Source: Eriocheir sinensis
Taxonomy: Eukaryota > Arthropoda > Malacostraca > Decapoda > Varunidae
Direction: 5' to 3'
Assembly: GCF_024679095.1 (NCBI RefSeq)
Contig: NW_026111764.1
Location: forward strand, 216,001 to 280,000
DNA length: 64,000 nucleotides
Shown here piece by piece: positions 1 to 28,900 of the stretch. Position 1 is the stretch's first letter. Each line of letters opens with the position of its first letter. The notes under the pieces were generated by a model. It was not told where the DNA came from and made no database searches. It worked only from the letters and a program-made list of their open reading frames with translations. A program made the position numbers and the translations under genes.

Positions 1-68
<68 letters not shown>
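1..68. repeat. (AT)n microsatellite at window edge
   Basis: The window opens inside a pure alternating AT tract of at least 68 bases, so its true length is unknown. It passes directly into the 45-bp AT-rich satellite. It is probably an expansion of the short TATATATA run found inside each satellite unit. Confidence 0.95.
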
Positions 69-9980
<9,912 letters not shown>

Positions 9981-11083
9981 AAATTTGCATAAAAATATAT
10001 ATAGAAAACACACATTAAATAATATTAATGCGTATAAAAATATGTATACAAAATACCAATGAAATAATCTAAATTCGTATCGAATTAAATTAACAAAATA
10101 CCAAAAAAATAGTGGAATTTTGGATGAATTTTTAGAAAAAACACATAAAATAACCTAAATACAAATACAAATATATACATAAAATAATTTAAAATTGAAT
10201 GAAATAAATATACAAAATAAACATAAAATAAGGTAAATTTGTAATGAAATATATGTACAAAATACACATAAAATAATATAAATATGTATGATAATATATA
10301 TACAAATACACATAAAATAACATGAATTAGTATAAAAATATATATTCAAAATAAACATTAAATACTGTATAAAAATATATATACAAAGTACATATAAAAT
10401 AATGTAAATTCTTATCAAAATAAATCAACAAAATACCAATGAAATAATATATATTTGAATGAAAATAAATTTAAAAAATACACATAACATAAGTAAAATT
10501 TGTATTAAAATATATAAAAAATACCCAGAAATAATTTGAATTTCTATGAAAAAGATATACAAAATACACATAAAACTAGGTAAATTTCTTTTGAAATATA
10601 TATACAAAATACCCATAAGATATTGTAAATTTGTGTCAACATATATCAACAAATACACGTAACATAACGTAACGTATCGCAACGTAAATTTGTTTAAAAT
10701 ATATATACAAAATACACATTAAAGTAAGGAAAAATGTATGATAAGATATATACAAAATACACATAGAATAATGTAAGATCGTATCAATATAAATGAACAA
10801 AATATCAATAAAATAATGTAAATTTCTATGAAAATAAAGAATCAAAATACCCATATAATAACGAATATTTGTATAAAAATATATACACAAAAATACATAT
10901 AAAATAATTAAATTTCTATTAAAATAAATATACAAAATGCACATACAATAAGGTAAATTTGTATTGAAATAAATATTCAAAATACACATAAAATGATGTA
11001 AATACGTATTAAAAATTATATACAAAATACACCTAAAATAAGGTAAATTCGTATCAAATTCAATAAACTAAATTTCAATAAAA

Positions 11084-11187
<104 letters not shown>

Positions 11188-12043
11188 GAATATCAATATA
11201 CAAAATAATATATAAAAAAACATAAAATTTGTATTAAAATACATACAAAAAAACACAAAAATAATTTCTATTTGTATGAAAATAGATATACAAAATCCAC
11301 ATAAAATTAGGTAAATTTGTATTGAAATACATATACAAAATACACATAAAATAATGTAAATTTGTATGAAAATATATAAACAAATAGACATAAAGTAACG
11401 TATGTTTGTATAAAATATATATAGAAAATGCACATTAAATAATGTAAATATGTAAAATAAAATATATACAAAATACAAAAAAGAACAATGTAAAATCGTA
11501 TCAAAATAAATACACAGAATATCAATGAAATGATGTAAATTTGAATGAAAATAAAGATGCAAAATACCCATTAAAAAAAAACGTATTTTTATAAAAACAT
11601 ATATACAAAAATACACATCAAATAATTAAATTTGTATTAAAATAAATATAAAAAATGCACATACAATATGATAAATTTGTATTGAAATAGATATGATAAA
11701 ATCACACATCAAACAATGTAAATTTGTTTCAAAATATATATACGAAAACACATAAAAAAATGTAAATTTCTATAAAAATACAAATAAAAAATACACATAA
11801 AATGATATAAATACGTATAAAAATATATATACAAAATACACATAGAATAATGTAAAATCGTACCAAAATAAATAAACAAAATACTAATAGAAGAATGTGA
11901 ATCTGTATGAAAATTAATATACAAAATAAACATAAAATTACGTAAATTTGTATTAAACTATATACAAAAATGCACAATAGCAATTTAATTTTGTATCAAA
12001 ATAGATATACAAAATATACATAAAATAAACTAAATTTGTATTG

Positions 12044-12158
<115 letters not shown>

Positions 12159-15100
12159 AAATACATAAAATAATGTAAATTTGAATCAAAATATTTTAAC
12201 AGATGCGCATAAAATAACGTAAATTTGTTTTAAAATATACAAAATACTCATAAAATAACGTAAATATGTATAAAAAAATATATACAAAACACAAATAGAA
12301 TAATGTAAAATCGTATCAAAATAAATACACAGAATATTAATAAAACAATGTAAATTTGTATGAAAATAAAGATGCAAAATACCCATTAAATAACGCATTT
12401 CTTATAAAAATATATATACCAAAATACACATAAAATATTTAAAATTGTATTACAATAAATATACGAAATGCACATACAATAAGTTAAATTTGTTTTGAAA
12501 TAAATATGCAAAATACATTTAAAACAATGTAAATTTGTTTCAAAATATATATAAGAAGACACATAAAATAACGTAGTTTTCGTTAAAAATATATATACAA
12601 AATACACAGAAAATGAAGTAAATACGTATAAGAAAATGTATACAAAATACACATAAAATAATGTAAATTCGTAACAAAATAAATAAACAAAATACCACTA
12701 AAAGAATGTGTATTTGTATAAATATACAAAATACACATACCATAGTGTAAATTTGTATAAAACTATATACAAAAATACACAGAAGTAATTAAATTCGTAT
12801 GAAAATAGATATACAAAATACAGATAAAATAAGCTAAATTTGAATTGAAATGTATATACAAAATACATAAAATAATGTAAATTTGTATCAAAATATTTAT
12901 AAAAATACATATAATAACGTAGATTTATTTAAAAATATATAAACAAAATACACATTAAGGAATGTAAATACGTATAAAAAATATGTACAAAATACACATA
13001 TAATCATGTAATTCGTATCAAACTAAATAAACAAAATAGCAATAAAATAATGTAAATTTGTATGAGAAAACATACAAATACATATAAAATAACGCAAATT
13101 TCTATAAAAATACATGTACAAAAATGCACGTAAAATAAAGTAAATTTGCATAAAAATATATATAAAAAACACACATTAAATAATGTAAATGCGTACATCA
13201 AATAACCTAAATTTGTATAAAACTATATACAAAAATACACAAAAATAATTTAAATTTGTATGAAAAGAAATATACAAAATACACATAAAATTAGGTAAAT
13301 TTGTATTGAAATACATATACAAAATACACATGAAATAATGTAAATTTGAATGAAAATATATAAACAAATACACATAAAATAACGTAAATTTGTATGAAAT
13401 ATATATTCAAAATAAACATTAAATAATGTAAATATGTATAAAAAAAAATATATACAAAACACAAGTAGAATAATATAAAATCGTATCAAAATATATACAC
13501 AGAATATTGATAAAATAATGTAAATTTGTATGAAAATTAAGATGCAAAATACATATAAAATAACGCATTTTTTTTTAAATTATAGATAGCAAAATACACA
13601 TAGAATATTTGAATTTGTATAAAAATAAATATACAAAATGCACATACAATAAGTTAAATTTTTATTGAAATAGATATGCAAAATACATATAAAATAATGT
13701 AAATTTGTTTCAAAATATATATACGAGTACACATACAATAACGTAGATTTCTATAAAAATACATATACAAAATACACATAAAATTAAATAAATACGTATA
13801 AAAAATGTATACAAAATACACATAAAATAATGTAAATTCGTATAAATATAAATAAACAAAATACCAATAAAAGAATGTGTATTTGTATAAATATAAATAT
13901 AGAAAATGGACATAAAATAACGTAAATTTATATAAAACTATATTCAAAAATATACAGAAGTAATTAAATTTGTATGAAAATAGATATACAAAATACACAC
14001 AAAATAAGCTTAATTTGAATTGAAATATATGTACAAAATACATTAAATAAAGTAAATTTGTATCAAAATATTTTTTACAAATACACATATAATTACGTAA
14101 ATTTTATATAAAAATAAATAAACAAAATACACATTAAATAATGTAAATACGTATAAAAAGATATGTACAAAATACACATATAATCATGTAATTCGTATCA
14201 AAATAAATAAACAAAATACCAATAAAATAATGTAAATTTTAATGAGAAAACATATACAAAATACACATAAAATAACGCAAATTTCTATAAAAATATATGT
14301 ACAAAAATGCACATAAAATAAATTTGCATTAAAAAATATATACAAAACACACATTACATAATGTAAATGAGTATAAACATATGTATACAAAATACCTATG
14401 AAATAATCTAAATTCGTATCGAATTAAATTAAGAAAATACCAATAAAATAATGTAATTTTGGATGAAAATATATATAGAAAACACACATAAAATAACCTA
14501 AATACAAATACAAATATACACATAAAATAATTTAAAATTGAATGAAATAAATATACAAAATAAACATTAAATAATGTAAATTTGTAATGAAATATATGTA
14601 AAAATACACATTAAATAACGTAAATTTGGATAAAATATATATACAAAATAAACATTAAATAATGTAAATATGTATAAAAAAATATATACAAAATACACAT
14701 AGAATAATGTTAAATCGTATCAAAACAAATAAACAGAATATCAATAAAATAATGTAAATTTGCATGAAAATAAAAACGAAAAAATATCCATATAATAACG
14801 CATATTTGCATAAAAATATATATACAAAAATATACATGAAATAGTTTAATTTGTATTAAAATAAATATTCAAAATGCACATACAATAAAGTAAGTTTGTA
14901 TTGAAATAGATATGCAAAATACACATAAATAATGTAAATTTGTATCAAAATATATATACGAATACACATAAAATAGAGTAAATTTCTATGAAAATATACA
15001 TACAAAATACATATAAAATGGTGTAAAAAAGTATAAAAATATATATACCAAATACACCTAAAATAATGTAAATTCGTATCAAAATAAACAAAATTCCGAT

Positions 15101-18100
15101 AAAAGAACGTATATGTGTAGGAAAATAAATATAGAAAATACACATAAAATAACGAAAATTTGTATAAAAATATATACAAAAAAAAACACAGCAATAATTT
15201 CAATTTGTATGAAAATAGATATACAAAATACACATATAATTTGTATTTGAATACATGTACAAAATACACATAAAATAATGTAAATTTGTATGAAATGAAA
15301 ACAAATACACATAAAATAGAGCACATTTGTATAAAATATATAAACAAAATACACATAGAATAATGTAAAAGCGCATCAAAATATATACACAGAATATCAT
15401 TAAAATAATATAAATTTGTATGAAAATAAAGATTCAAAATAACCATGAAATAAACCATATTTTTATAAAAATACATATACAAAAATACACATAGAATAAT
15501 TAAATTTGTGTTAAAATTAATATACAAAATGCACGTACAATAAGGTAGATTTGGATTCAAAAAAATTGCAAAATACACGTAAAACAGTGTAAGTTTGTTT
15601 CAAAATATATATACGAATACACATAAAATAACGTAGATTTCTATAGAAATATATATACAAAATACACATGAAATTATGTAAATACGTATAAAAATATATA
15701 TACAAAATACACATTAAATAATGTAAATTTGCGTCAAAATAAATAAACAAAATATCAGTAAAAGAATATATATTTGTATGAAAATAGCTAAAAAAAAAAC
15801 ACATAAAATAACCTAAAATTATATAAAACTATATAGAAAAATACACAAAAATATTTTAAATTTGTATGAAAATATATATACAAAATACACATAAAATTAG
15901 CTAAATTTGTATTGAAATACATATACAAAAAACACATTAAAAAATGTAAATTTGAGTAAAAATACATAAACAAATACACTTAAAATAACGTAAATTTGTA
16001 TAATATATATATACAAAATACAAATTAAGTAATGTAAATATGTATAAAAAAATATATACAAAACACAAATAGAATAATGTAAAATCGTATCAAAATAAAT
16101 ACACAGAATATTAATAAAATAATGTAAATTTGTATGAAAATAAATAAGCAAAATACCCAATAAATAACGCCCTTTTTTTATTAAAAAAAAGATATAGAAA
16201 TATACACATAAAAAAATTAAATTTGTATTAAAATAAATATACAAAATACACATACAATAAGGTAAATTTGTATTGAAATAGATATGCAAAATACATATAA
16301 AACAATGTAAATTTGTTTCAAAATATATATACGAATACACATAAAATAACGTAGATCTCTATAAAAATATATATACAAAATACACATAAAATGATGTAAA
16401 TTCGTATAAAAAAAACTGTATACAAAATACACATAAAATAATGTAAACTCGTATCAAAATAAATAAAAAAAATATCAATAAAAAAATGTGTATTTCTATA
16501 AATATAAATATACAAAATACACATTAAATAACGTAAATTTATATAAAACTATATACAAAAATACAAAAAAGTAATTAAATTTGTATGAAAATAGATATAC
16601 AAAATACACACAAAATAAGCTAAATTTGAATTGAAATATATATACAAAATACATAAAATAAAGTAAATTTGTATCAAAATATTTATACAAATACACATAT
16701 AATAACGTAAATTTGTATAAAAATATATAAACAAAATACACATTAAATATTGTAAATACGTAAAAAAAAATATGTACAAAATGCACATATAATCATGTAA
16801 TTCGTATCAAAATAAATGAATAAAATACCAATAAAATAATGTAAATTTATATGAGAAAACATATACAAAATACTCATAAAATAACGCAAATTTATATAAA
16901 AATAGATGTACAAAAATGCACATAAAATAAAGTAAATTTGCATAAAAAATATATACACAAAACACACATTAGATAATGTAAGTGAGTATAAAAATATGTA
17001 TACAAAATACCTATGAAAAAATCTAAATTCGTATCGAATTAAATTAAGAAAATAGCAATAAAATAATGTAATTTTGGATGAAAATATATATAGAAAATAC
17101 ACATAAAATTACCTAAATACAAATTCAAGTATACACATACATGCACATTACAAATAAATATACAAAATAATCATAAAATAAGGTAAATTTGTAATGAAAA
17201 CTATGTATAAATACACATAAAATAATATAAATTTGTATGAAAATATATATACAAATACATATAAAATAACATGAATTTGTATAAAATTTGTATCAAAATA
17301 ATTAAGAATACACACAATAAAATATAATAAATTTTTATTAAAATATAAGTACAAAATACACATAAAATAATGTAAATACGTAGAAAAATATATATATATA
17401 TACAAAATACACATAAAATAATGTAAACTCGTATCAAATTAAATCAACAAAATTCCAATAAAAGAATGTATATTTGTAGGAAAATTAATATACAAAATAC
17501 AAATAAAGTAACTAAAATTTGTATAAAAATATATACAAAAAGAATTTAAATTTGTTTGAAAATAGATATGCAAAATACACATGAAACTAGGCAAATTTGT
17601 ATTGAAATACATATACACAATACACATAAAATAAGGTAAATTTGTATGAAAATATATAAAAAATAAACAAAATAACGTAAATTTGGATAAAATATATATA
17701 CAAAATATAAATTAAATAATGTAAATATGTATAAAAATATATATACAAAATACATATAGAATAATGTTAAATCGTATCAAAATAAATAAACAAAATATCA
17801 ATAAAATATTGTAAATTTGTATGAAAATAAAGATGCAAAATACCCATATAATAACGCATATTTGCATAAAAATATATATACAAAAATACACATGAAATAA
17901 TTAAATTTGTATTGAAATAAATATACAAAATGCACATACAATAAAGTAAATTTGTATTGAAATAGATATGCACAATACACATCAATAATGTAAATTTGTA
18001 TCAAAATATATATACGAATACACATAAAATAGAGTAAATTTCTATGAAAATATACATACAAAATACATATAAATTTATGTAAATACTATAAAAATATATA

Positions 18101-18926
18101 TACCAAATACACCTAAAATAATGTAAATTCGTATCAAAATAAATAAACAAAATCTCGATAAAAGAACGTATATTTGTAGGAAAAAAAATATACAAAATGT
18201 ACATAACATAACGAGAATTTGTATTAAAATATATACAAAAAAAAACACAAAAATAGTTTCAATTTGTATGAAAATAGATATACAAAATACGCATATAATT
18301 AGTTAAATTTGTCTTGAAATACATGTACAGAATACACATAAAATAATGTAAATTTATATGAAATGAAAACAAATACACATAAAATAACGTACATTTGTAT
18401 AAAATATATATACAAAATACACATAGAATATTGTAAAATCGTATGAAAATAAATACACAGAATATCAATAAAATAATGTAAATTTGTATGAAAATAAAGA
18501 TGCAAAATACCCATAAAATAAAGCATATTTTTTATAAATGCAAAAATACATATTCAATAGTTAAATATGTATTAAAATTAATATACAAAATGCACATACA
18601 ATAAGGTAAATTTGTATTGAAGAAATATGCAAAATACACATAAAACAATGTAAATTTGTATCAAAATATATATACGAATACACATAAAATAACGTATATT
18701 TTTATAGAAATATATATACAAAATACACTTGAGATGATGTAAATACGTATAAAAATATATATACAAAATACACATTAAATAATGTAAATTCGTGTCAAAA
18801 TAAATAAATAAAATATCAATAAAAGAATGTGTATTTGTATGAAAATAGATATACAAAATACACATAAAATAACCTAAATTTGTATAAAACTATATACAAA
18901 AATACACAAAAAAAAATTAAAATTTG

Positions 18927-19315
18927 TTATTTTATGTGTATTTTGTATATGTTTTCTCATACAAATTTACATTATTTTTCTGGTATTTTGTTTATTTATT
19001 TTGATACGAATTACATTATTATATGTGTATTTTGTACAAATTTTTTATACGTATTTACATTATTTAATGAGTATTTTGTTTATATATTTTTTATACAATT
19101 TCACTTTATTATATATGTATTTTTATAAATATTTTGATACAAATTTACATTATTTTATGTACTTTGTATATATATTTCAATTCAAATTTAGCTTAATTTA
19201 TGTGTATTTTGTATATCTCTTTTCATACAAATTTAATTACTTCTGTGTATTTTTGTGTATAGTTTTATACAAATTTATGTTATTAATGTGTATTTTGTAT
19301 ATATATATATATTTA
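18927..19315 (+). repeat. short forward-orientation island of the 45-bp satellite
   Basis: About 390 bases (8 to 9 units) return to the forward orientation (ttattttatgtgtattttg) between two long inverted blocks. The right edge near 19,285-19,340 is itself a near-palindrome of the type gtgtattttgtata...tatacaaaatacac, so the exact switch point is ambiguous by about 20 bases. Confidence 0.88.
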
Positions 19316-22488
<3,173 letters not shown>

Positions 22489-24460
22489 AAATAGCTGACC
22501 CTGGCTAACTGTCTGCGGATGGTGACCTTGGTTTAACTCGTTCGGGTGGGATGCCGACCCTTGTTTAACTGGTCGGGGTGGGACGTTGACCTGGCTTAAT
22601 CCGTTCAGGGATGCTGACCCTGGCTTAACTGCGTGGTGATGCTAATAAACAAAATACCAATAAAAGAATGTGGGTTTGTATAAATATAAATATACTGGTG
22701 GATACACGACCTAAACGTTAAATTTGTATAAAACTCCAGTTAAAATGCCAGAAGTGTTGACCCGGCTTAATAGATATACAAAAATACAGATAAAAATAAG
22801 CTTAAATGTTCGGTGAGATTGAAATGTATATACAAAATACATAAAATGGATGCTGACCTTGGTTAACAAAATATTTCAGCAAAATACATATAATAACGTA
22901 AATTGCAGGGTGGGATGCTGATATATACAAAAAACACATTAAATAATGTAAATGCGCATATATCAACCTAAATTTGCATAAAACTATATACAAAAAATGA
23001 CACAAAAATATACAAACAACTGTCTGGGTGGACGGCCAAATTGGCTATCAACCACTGGGGATGCTGACCCTATTAACTCGTTCGGGTAAATGTTGATGAA
23101 ATTGCGATGCTGACCTGACCTTTAAAAATGGTCTGGGTGGCTGCACACCTTGGCTAACCGTTCGGGTGTGACGACCTGGCTCATAAACAAAATATCACAA
23201 AGTATGTGTAACTGTCTGGGATGTTGAACCAGATATATCAACACACATGCCGACCTGCTTAACTGTCTGGTGGGACGCTATACTTAAAATGTTCGCGGGA
23301 TGCTGACCTTGGGTTATCTGGTCTGGGTGGATGCTGACCTGGCTTAATATACAAAATACACATAAAATTAGGCTTAACTGTCTGGTGATTGAACACATAT
23401 ACCAAAATACACAAGTGCTAATCGGCATAAATTTGCGGGAATGAAAATTTTCAACTGTTCACTTAAAATGGCTTAACTGTTAGATGCTGACCTATGGCTA
23501 TATCAAATACAGGGATGGTGACTAATGGCTTAAATGTCCGGTGATGCCGACCTGGCTTGATTTATCTGGGTGGATGCTGGGACCATAGTTTATCAAATAA
23601 ATACAGAATATTTGGCTTATATGGTCGGCAATGCGATGCTGACCGGCTTAATTGTCGGGTGATGCCGACCCCTGGCTTAAAACAACTGCTTTTTTATGAC
23701 CCGCTTAATTGTATACGCGGGCGTTGACCAAAAATACACATAATCTGTCTGGCAGGATCACCTTGGTTTATCTGTCTGCGTGGACGCTAGACCTTATACA
23801 AATGAACATGACTATCAAGGTTAAATGTCTGGGTGGGATGCTGAAAACCTGGCTTAACCGTAAAAATGGGAATGCTGACCCGGTTTAACCGTCTGGGATG
23901 TTCTTCAAAATCTCATATCGTCTGGGTGAAATGCTGACATAAAATAACCGTAGATGCCGACACTGGCTTATATATACGGAAAAAATTTCTGACACATAAT
24001 AACCGTCTGGTGATGCTGATCTTGCTTAAAATGTATCCGGTGGGATGCCGGACCGGCTTAACTGTTCGGGTGGGATGCTGGACCGGCTTAACTGGTTCGG
24101 GTGATGCTAAATGCCAACCGTCTGGGTGCGAATGCAATTTGGCTATAACTATCGGGTGGATGGTGACCTGCTTTCTGTCGCCCGGTGGATGCTGACCTGG
24201 CTTATTTATCTGCGGATAAACTGACCATGGCGAATTGCCTGCGTGATATGCTGATATACAGCGACATAAAAGGAAGGTCTGGCTTAAACTGTCGGGGTGG
24301 GGACGGCTGACCTGGCTGGGGCCGTACATGGGATGCCGACCTGGCTGTAACTTTCGGGGTTGAAAATATATGACCTGGCTCAATTCGTCTGATGGGATGC
24401 CGACCTTGCTTTGTATAGGGATGCTGACTTGTCTGAAATATTACGGGGTGGATGACCGGG
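22489..24460. repeat. mosaic of a 30-bp minisatellite and 45-bp satellite fragments
   Basis: A second tandem family with a unit of about 30 bp appears. Its core is ggcttaactgtctgggtg, preceded by gatgctgacct. It is interleaved, often mid-unit, with pieces of the inverted 45-bp satellite such as atatacaaaatacac and aaataatgtaaat. Examples are 22,640-22,700, 22,800-22,990 and 23,340-23,420. Unit length is irregular, with many one- or two-base differences. No coding region is credible; the short ORFs are translations of the repeat. The pattern may be real degeneration or an assembly consensus of two unrelated repeats. Confidence 0.8.
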
Positions 24461-25980
24461 ATGTAACTGAAGGTTGCGTACAGGAGGAGGTTGGCATATG
24501 TACGTAATGAAAATATTTAGCGGCGGGGGGAGACGTGCTGGACAGAGATGCAATGAGACGTGCGAAAGAAAATAACTCAGCGGGGGAAACTTGAGACAGA
24601 GGCTACATATAAAGGAGGAGGTAATTAAATTTGTGGGCTGGTGTGAGGGAAAGGAGAGGCGGTGGGTGGCGTGCGAGGGGAGGCAGGAGATTTTAGGTGG
24701 CGGGTGAGGGAATAGGACGGTTATGCGGGGATATATAAGGGGGAAATTTGTAGGAGCGGTGCTATACAAAAGAGGAAAGTAGGATCCGGTGGCGAGGGGT
24801 ATGAAAGGAAAGTAGAGCTGGGTTGCGAAAATACATTAAATTAGGGGAGCTGGTGAAGAGGGTGGCGTGTAAAATACACATTAGGATAATGCCTAAGGAT
24901 TCGGGGGTGTATCAAAGGAGGAGGCAGAGCGAGGGTGGAGGCAGTGAAAGGAGGATATGGTATATTTGCATGGAGGCAGGAAAGGCAGGAGGCGGTGGCG
25001 AGGGTAAATAAAAGTGGACGCAACCGAAACGAAGGAGGCGGTATGTAGGGTGACCTAAGAATGATAAGTGAGGGAACATCTGGAGTGGAATGAAGGAGGG
25101 GTGGTGCATGAGGGAAAGGATTAAAAAGAGGCGGGGATGGAGCAAGAGGGATTGTGTGAGCCTTTGGCCGAGGGGTGTGTCCGAGGTAGCGGAGGGAGGC
25201 GGTCACCACAGATGCGTGCAAGGGGATAAGGGAGCAGGTGGCGAGGGTAACAGGGGAAGGATGAAAAATATGGTAGTTGGACGTCCCAGCATATTTTAGA
25301 ACCCCTGGTGGAGTGAGGTGGCAGGTGAACGGGAAAGGACTACTCAGGCGGTATATGTCGAGAGAAGGGGAGGAGGTGGTATGGGGGCCTCAGTACTAGG
25401 AGCTTTATTTGGGTGGGGTGGCGGAGGTAAGGAGGAGCTATCCTGGGTCGGACCAGTTAGGGAAAGGAGTGAGCCAGTAGCGGGGTGGCGCAAGTGAGGA
25501 AAGCACAGGAGGCGGTGGAGCAGGATTTCAAAGAGCTGGACAGGAGGGGATGCACTTATAGGAGAAGAGACTAGTAGGAGCTATCTCCCCAGGTATGCGA
25601 TGGAAAGGATGGTAGCCGGTGGTGGGTGGCGTGCAAGGAAAGGAGAATCGGTATGGGTGGCGGCGATGTTAGAAGGCGAATTGATGGCGCGAGGGAATTA
25701 TGTGGTGGCGTACGGGGGTGGATGAGAAAGGAGGAGCTGGTCGCTTCCGAGGTGGCGTGAGGGAACAGGATAAGGCGGTGGCGAGGGATGCTCCTAGGGT
25801 GACTCAGGAGTCGGCAGGGGGTAACGCGAGCCGGTGAACGTGAGGGAAAGTAGGAGCCAGGGCGAGGGGATGGCGCGGAAAATCAAATCCACCGGTGGGT
25901 GGCGTACATGAGAGAGATGAGGAGAAAGGTTGCAGAGCAGGAGTCAATGGAACGTGTAGGAGCTGCAGCAGGGGTATAGG
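24461..25980. repeat. degenerate transition zone into the 36-bp GC-rich minisatellite
   Basis: Purine-rich sequence in which pieces of the 36-bp unit (ggaggaggcggt, ggtggcgtgcgaggg) become steadily more frequent. Scraps of the AT satellite remain, for example aaaatacattaaatta near 24,830 and gtgtaaaatacacatta near 24,870. No ORF has non-repetitive content. The gradual change from one repeat to another is unusual for a breakpoint, which is normally sharp. Confidence 0.72.
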
Positions 25981-28900
25981 TGAGGCACCAAGGAGGAGGC
26001 GGTGGAGGGGATGGCGTGCGAGGGAAAGTAGGAGCCGGGTGGCGGGATGGCGTGTTGGAAGAGGAGGAGCCGGTGGCGGTGGCGTGGGGTGAGGGAAAGG
26101 AGGAGGCGGTAGTGGGGGATGGCGTGAGGGAAAGTAGGGAGAGGCGGCGGGATGGCGTGTGAGGGAAAGGAGGAGGCGGTGGCGGGGTGGCGTGCGAGGG
26201 ACAGGAGGAGGCGGTGGGTGGCGTGCGAGGGACAGGAGGAGGCGGTGGCGGTGGCGTGCGAGGGAAAGGAGGAGGCGGTGGCGGGGATGGCGTGAGGGAC
26301 TGGAGGAGGTGGTGGCGGGGTGGCCTGCGAGGGGCAGGAGGAGGCGGTGGCGAGGGTGGCGGCGAAGGACAGGAGGAGGCGGTGGCGGGATGGCGAGGGA
26401 AAGGAGCCAGTGGCGGGGGTGGCGTGCGAGGAAAGGAGGAGGCGGTGGCGGGGATGGCGTGCGAGGGAAAGGAGGAGGCGGTGGCGGGGGTGGCGTGCGA
26501 CGGCAAGGAGGAGGCGGTGGGTGGGGTGAAGTGCGAGGGAAAGGAGGAGGCGGTGGCGGGGGTGGCGTGCGAGAGCAAGTAGGAGGCGGTGGTGGGGTTG
26601 GCGTGCGAGGGAAAGTAGGAGGTGGTGGTGGGGTTGGCGTGAGGGACAGGAGGAGGCGGTGGCGGGGTGGCGTGCGAGGGACAGGGAGGAAGCGGTGGCG
26701 GGGTGGCGTGAGGGAAAGGAGGAGCCGGTGGCAGGGGTGCTGACGCGAGGAAAGGAGGAGCCGGTGGCGGGGTGGCGTGAGGGAAAGGAGGAGGCCTGTG
26801 GCGGGGTGGCGTGAGGGAAAGGAGGAGGCGGTGGCGGTAGTGGCGTGCGAGTGAGAGGTGGAGGCGGTGGCGGGGTTGGCGTGAGAGGGAGAGGAGGAGG
26901 CGGTGGTGGAGTTGGCGTGCGTGGGAAAGGAGGAGGCGGTGGCGGTGGCGTGCGAGGGAAAGGAGGAGGCGGTGGCGGGGTGGCGTGAGGAAAGGAGGAG
27001 GCGGTGGTGGGGTTGGCGTGCGAGGAAAAGGAGGAGGCGGTGGCGGGGTGGCGTGCGAGAAGGAGGAGGCGGTGGCGGGGTGGCGTGCAGGGAAAGGAGG
27101 AGGCGGTGGCGAGGGTTGGCGAGGGAAAGGAGGAGGCGGTGGCGGTAGGGGCGTGCGAGGGAAAGGAGGAGACGGTGGCGGGGGTGGCGTTCGAGGGAAA
27201 GGAGGAGGCGGTGGCAGGGCGTGCGAGGAAAGGAGGAGCCGGTGGCGGGGTGGCGTGCGAGGGAAAGGGAGGCCGGTGGCGGGTGGCGTGCGAGGGACAG
27301 GAGGAGATGGCGTGCGAGGGAAAGTAGGAGCCGGTGGCGAGGGTGGCGTGCGAGGGAAAGGAGGAGCCGGTGGCGGGGGTGGCGTGCGAGGGAAAGGAGG
27401 AGCCGGTGGCGAGGGTGTCGTGCAAGGGAAACGAGGAGGCGGCGGCGGGGGTGTCGTGCGAGTGAAAGGAGGAGGCGGCGGCGAAGGTGGCGTGTAATGG
27501 ACTGGAGGAGGCGGTGGCCGGGTCTGCGTGCGAGGGACAGAAAGAGGCGGTGGCGGGGATGGCGTATGAATGACTGAAGAAGGCGGTGGCGCGGTCCGCG
27601 TGCGAGAGACAGTAGGAGGCGGCGGCGGTGGTGGCATGCAAAGGACAATAGGAGGCGGCGGCGGGGATGGCGTGCTAAGAAACAGGAGGAGGCGGTGGCG
27701 GGGGTGGCGTACGACGAACCATATGAGGCGGTGGCTGGGTTAGCGTGCGAGAGACAGGAGGAGGCGGCCGCGTGGGTGGCGATCGAAAAACTGGGGGAGG
27801 CCGAGGCGGGGGTGGAGTGCGAGAGTCAGGAAGAGTCGGTGGCAGGGGTGGCGTGCGAGGGACAGGAGGAGGCGGTTGCGGGGATGGCATGCGAGAGACA
27901 GGAGGAGGCGGTGGCGTGGGTGGTGTGCGAGGGACAGGAGGAGGCGGTGGCGGGGGTGGCGTGCGAGGGACAGGAGGAGGCGGTGGCGGGGGTGGCGTGC
28001 GAGGGACAGGAGGCGGTGGCGGGGATGGCGTGCGAGAGATAGGAGGAGGCGGTGGCGTGGGTGGTGTGCGAGGGACAGGAGGAGGCGGTGGCGGGAGTGG
28101 CGTGCGAGGGACAGGAAGAGGCGGTGGCGGTGGCGTGCGAGGACAGGAGGAGGCAGTGGGGGTTGGGAACGTGCAGCGAGAGACAGGAGGAGGCGGTGGC
28201 GTGGGTGGTGTGCGAGGGACAGGAGGAGGCGGTGGCGTGGGTGTGCGAGGGTCAGGAGGAGGCGGTGGCGTGGGTGGTGTGCGAGGGACAGGAGGAGGCG
28301 GTGGCGTGGGTGGTGTGCGAGGGACAGGAGGAGGCGGTGGCGTGGGTGGTGTGCGAGGGACAGGAGGAGGCGGTGGCGGGGGTGGCGTGCGAGGGACAGG
28401 AGGAGGCGGTTGCGGGGATGGCGTGCGAGGGACAGGAGGAGGCGGTGGCGGGGGTGAAGTGCAAGGGACAGGAGGAGGCGGTGGCGGGGATGGCGTGCGA
28501 GAGACAGCAGGAGGCGGTGGCGTTTGTGGTGTGCGAGGGACAGGAGGAGGCGTTGTCGGGAGTGGCGTGCGAGGGACAGGAGGAGACTGTGGCGGGGGTG
28601 GCGTGCGAGGGAAAGGAAGAGGCGGTGGCGGGGGTGGCGTGCGAGGGACAGGAAGAGGCGGTGGCGGGGGTGGCGTGCGAGGGACAGGCGGAGGCGGGGG
28701 CGGGGGTGGTGTGCGAGGGAAAGGACGAGGCGGTGGCGGGGGTGGGGTGCGAGGGACAGGAGGAGTCGGTGGCGGGGTGGCGTGCGAGGGACAGGAGGAG
28801 GCGGTGGCGTGGGTGGGGTGCGAGGGAAAGGAAGAGGCGGTGCCGGGGTGGGCGTGCGTGGGACAGGAAGAGGGGGTGGCGGGGTTGGCGTGCGAGGGAC

